A model generated the notes under the pieces. It saw only the letters and a list, made by a program, of their open reading frames with translations. It did no database searches and was not told where the DNA came from. Below are positions 15,873 to 17,576 of a DNA stretch of 17,576 nt, in pieces. Origin of the DNA: Tannerella sp. (lineage in GTDB: Bacteria; Bacteroidota; Bacteroidia; Bacteroidales; Tannerellaceae); contig JAITQL010000115.1 in the NCBI GenBank assembly GCA_031288935.1, positions 1-17,576 on the forward strand. The letters run 5' to 3'. The number at the start of each line of letters is the position of its first letter. The stretch's first letter is position 1. Position numbers and translations under genes: made by a program.

Positions 15873-16940
15873 TTATTGAATAATCTGCTTGATGGCTCCG
15901 GTTTCGGGATAGAAAAGGATCTTTACCGGATTCTTCCTGTCTTCGAACAGGACGGGCGCCAGGCTTTCGGTCGTGCCGAACTGGACGATCTGCATGTCTG
16001 CCTTGCAGTACGTCTTTCCGGCCGATTTTATTTCTACCTGCGCCCTTCCCGGGACATTATATATAAGTCCCTTCGCCATTTTTTCCTTTTTCTCGGCTTC
16101 CTTGGGCGTCAGCTCCCGGGGCCGCTCGGTTGCCTTCAGACTGATGTACACCGGAACGCCGCCCAGGTCGTCGGCATCCAGGATGCCGAGTTTTCCGGAG
16201 AAGCGAAACAGGACTTCGTCTTCCAGGTCTTCCTGCGGAACGAGGGTGATGTCGTACCAGTCCGTTTCGGTCGTTGCGGCGCCGACGAACAGGCGGGTCA
16301 GCGCGGCTTCCTCATCTTCCAGCTTTTGAATCATCAGCTTCATGGATTCGCCGTCGGGCGGAAGGTTTTCGGCATCGCCGGTCAGGATGTCCATCCGGCT
16401 TTCGCGAATGTGGAATATCTGCTTGGACGCTACTTCAGCCTGACGAACCACCGTGCCGGCCATCAGCAGTTCCTGGGTGAATACGGCGGCGGCGGGCTTG
16501 GAGGAGGTTTCTTTTTCCGCGGCCTTTCCGGCAGGCTCCGCCGGAGGCGCGTAGTCGGTGTTGACGGTACACGGGAACCCGTCTTCGGTCAGATAGAGGT
16601 ATGGCGCAACCGTGCCGGCCTTAAATTCGACGGTATACACGTTCTCCGCATCCGGAATCCCCTTGTTTGTCAGCGTTATTTTCCCCAGTTCATAATAGAC
16701 GTGGTCTTCGGCGACGGCGTCTTTCACGCCCAGGTATTTCTCGGCGTACTTGTAATACGGCCCGGCCTGGCAAGTCACTTTCGTCACTTCCACATTCATG
16801 ATCAGGGAGGTTTTCGGAAGCGAATACGTAACGCCGTAGCCGCTTGCCCTGGTAGCTACCTTTTTCTCGACACGGGTCTGCGCGGCCGTCATGGCAACGC
16901 AACCTGACAATATACCTGTTATAATGAATATTTTCTTCAT
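15873..16940 (-). CDS. DUF4831 family exported protein
   Basis: This 355-aa protein matches the Bacteroidota DUF4831 family as I know it: an exported N-terminus, then YSLPKTSLIMNVEVTKVT, the PYYKYAEKYLGV segment and FHIRESRMDILTGDAENLPPDG, ending in a beta-rich domain. The N-terminus could be a plain signal peptide cut near TAAQ, or a lipoprotein signal, since LSGC at 11-14 fits a lipobox. A low-complexity Pro/Ala/Lys linker lies near 130-150. No function is established. It precedes a peptide transporter by 42 bp and is probably co-transcribed with it, which hints at an envelope role linked to uptake, but this is inference. The start is backed by a -7-like TAGTTTTG upstream. Confidence 0.82.
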   Translation of the reverse strand: MKKIFIITGILSGCVAMTAAQTRVEKKVATRASGYGVTYSLPKTSLIMNVEVTKVTCQAGPYYKYAEKYLGVKDAVAEDHVYYELGKITLTNKGIPDAENVYTVEFKAGTVAPYLYLTEDGFPCTVNTDYAPPAEPAGKAAEKETSSKPAAAVFTQELLMAGTVVRQAEVASKQIFHIRESRMDILTGDAENLPPDGESMKLMIQKLEDEEAALTRLFVGAATTETDWYDITLVPQEDLEDEVLFRFSGKLGILDADDLGGVPVYISLKATERPRELTPKEAEKKEKMAKGLIYNVPGRAQVEIKSAGKTYCKADMQIVQFGTTESLAPVLFEDRKNPVKILFYPETGAIKQIIQ

Positions 16941-16969
16941 GCTTATCCCTGTTTACAACAAAACAAGCG

Positions 16970-16977
16970 CAAAACTA
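16970..16977 (-). promoter_or_regulatory. -7 promoter box of the DUF4831-POT operon
   Basis: TAGTTTTG on the minus strand matches TAnnTTTG about 30 bp before the ATG at 16940. No clear -33 TTTG is seen. The leader contains TTGTTTTGTTG, so an offset alternative cannot be excluded. Confidence 0.45.
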
Positions 16978-17020
16978 AGAAATATTTCGATAGGAGCGGC
17001 TAACTTTCAGCATATTTCTT

Positions 17021-17060
17021 TTTGGACGACGGCCGTTTCGGGTATTTTTGCGTACATTTG
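17021..17060 (+). promoter_or_regulatory. Promoter of the DUF3467 gene
   Basis: TTTG (17021-17024), 18 bases, then TATTTTTG (17043-17050) fits the Bacteroides -33/-7 pattern. A second exact -7 match, TACATTTG, lies at 17053-17060. Either would give a leader of about 20-35 nt before the ATG at 17089. Confidence 0.55.
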
Positions 17061-17088
17061 CCCGCAGAATCAAGTAAAGTAAAATCGT

Positions 17089-17400
17089 ATGGACAACAAT
17101 CAGAAATCGAAAGAAATTCAGATAGAACTTACGGACGAAATCGCCCAGGGGACGTATGCCAATCTGGCGGTGATTGCCCACTCGGGGTCTGAATTTATCA
17201 TTGACTTTATCCGTTTGGTACCCGGCCTGCCGAAAGCGAAAGTACAAAGCCGCATCATTCTCACGCCCGATAATGCGAAGCGTTTGCTGTATGCCCTGCA
17301 GGACAATATCCAGAAATTCGACAGGCAGACCAAGGAAACGACCCTGTCGTCTTTCGAGAACCTGATCCCGCCGATCGGAGGCATCAAGGGCGAAGCGTAG
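17089..17400 (+). CDS. DUF3467 domain protein
   Basis: This 103-aa soluble protein has no signal peptide or membrane segment. It matches DUF3467: a beta-rich core containing GTYANLAVIAHSGSEFIIDFIRL (read around residues 21-43), then LTPDNAKRLLYALQDNIQKF (58-77), and a Pro/Gly-containing tail. The family is widespread in Bacteroidota with unknown function. In several genomes I recall it near rpoC, but no RNA polymerase gene is in this window. Here it is divergent from the DUF4831-POT operon and is followed by repeat DNA that may end its transcript. The full length is present. Confidence 0.85.
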   Translation: MDNNQKSKEIQIELTDEIAQGTYANLAVIAHSGSEFIIDFIRLVPGLPKAKVQSRIILTPDNAKRLLYALQDNIQKFDRQTKETTLSSFENLIPPIGGIKGEA

Positions 17401-17560
17401 GAAAAATTCAAAAATTCAAAGATTCAAAAATTCGTTTTGCGCAGATTTTAACGCGGATGCCGCAGATGAAACGTATTAAAATCTGCGGCATCTGCGCTGA
17501 AATCCCTTTCACCTGCATGAACCCTTGAATTTTTGAATCCTTGAATCCTTGAATCTTTTT
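17401..17560. repeat. Nested inverted repeats after the DUF3467 gene
   Basis: The outer arms are runs of ATTCAAAA-type words (17405-17433) and their complements, TTGAATTTTTGAATCC-type words (17525-17555). Inside, CGCAGATTTTAA (17440-17451) is the reverse complement of 17476-17487, and GATGCCGCAGAT (17456-17467) of 17481-17492, so the pairings compete. The segment ends with CTTTTT and could terminate transcription. The build, with short repeated words as outer arms, is the same idea as at 275-350 with different words. Confidence 0.75.
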
Positions 17561-17576
17561 GAAGATAAGTATCCGG

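Overview
The window reads as chromosomal DNA of a Bacteroidota bacterium, most likely order Bacteroidales. The protein families point there (HYC_CC_PP, DUF4831, DUF3467, a Bacteroidetes-type long CusA and a POT transporter with the MGERFGFY signature). So do the upstream boxes matching the Bacteroides-type -7 element TAnnTTTG. Coding regions are clearly GC-rich; the intergenic repeats are locally very AT-rich. No tRNA, rRNA, transposase, phage or CRISPR was found. Genus cannot be fixed by eye.

Layout. 1-350: palindrome-rich repeats, including an exact 70-bp direct duplication and a hairpin built from short repeated words. 526-775: a tandem array of 42-bp units, each holding the dyad GACAAAA-N12-TTTTGTC. 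It lies just upstream of a short AraC-type regulator (875-1303, +). 1360-5659 (-): HYC_CC_PP protein followed by a CusA-type copper/silver RND pump; no membrane-fusion or outer-membrane partner lies within the window. 5942-7222 (+): glyA, closed by a bidirectional-looking terminator. 7435-11502 (-): pnp followed 33 bp later by a secreted glycoside hydrolase family 2 enzyme. 11986-13734 (+): a secreted esterase fused to a six-bladed-propeller-like C-terminal half. 13735-14256: a repeat-filled intergenic stretch with 21-bp units and a 29/30-bp inverted repeat. 14298-16940 (-): DUF4831 protein followed by a POT-family peptide transporter. 17089-17400 (+): DUF3467 protein. 17401-17576: nested inverted repeats.

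How the genes relate. Two small operons are suggested by spacing: HYC_CC_PP-cusA (metal handling) and DUF4831-POT transporter (perhaps peptide uptake). pnp and the GH2 gene could be co-transcribed. glyA and pnp are housekeeping genes. The most unusual material is non-coding: the 42-bp array upstream of the AraC gene, with its strictly helical-phased dyads, and the 21-bp-unit array at 13998-14152. The covarying palindromes at the left end suggest selection on nucleic-acid structure.
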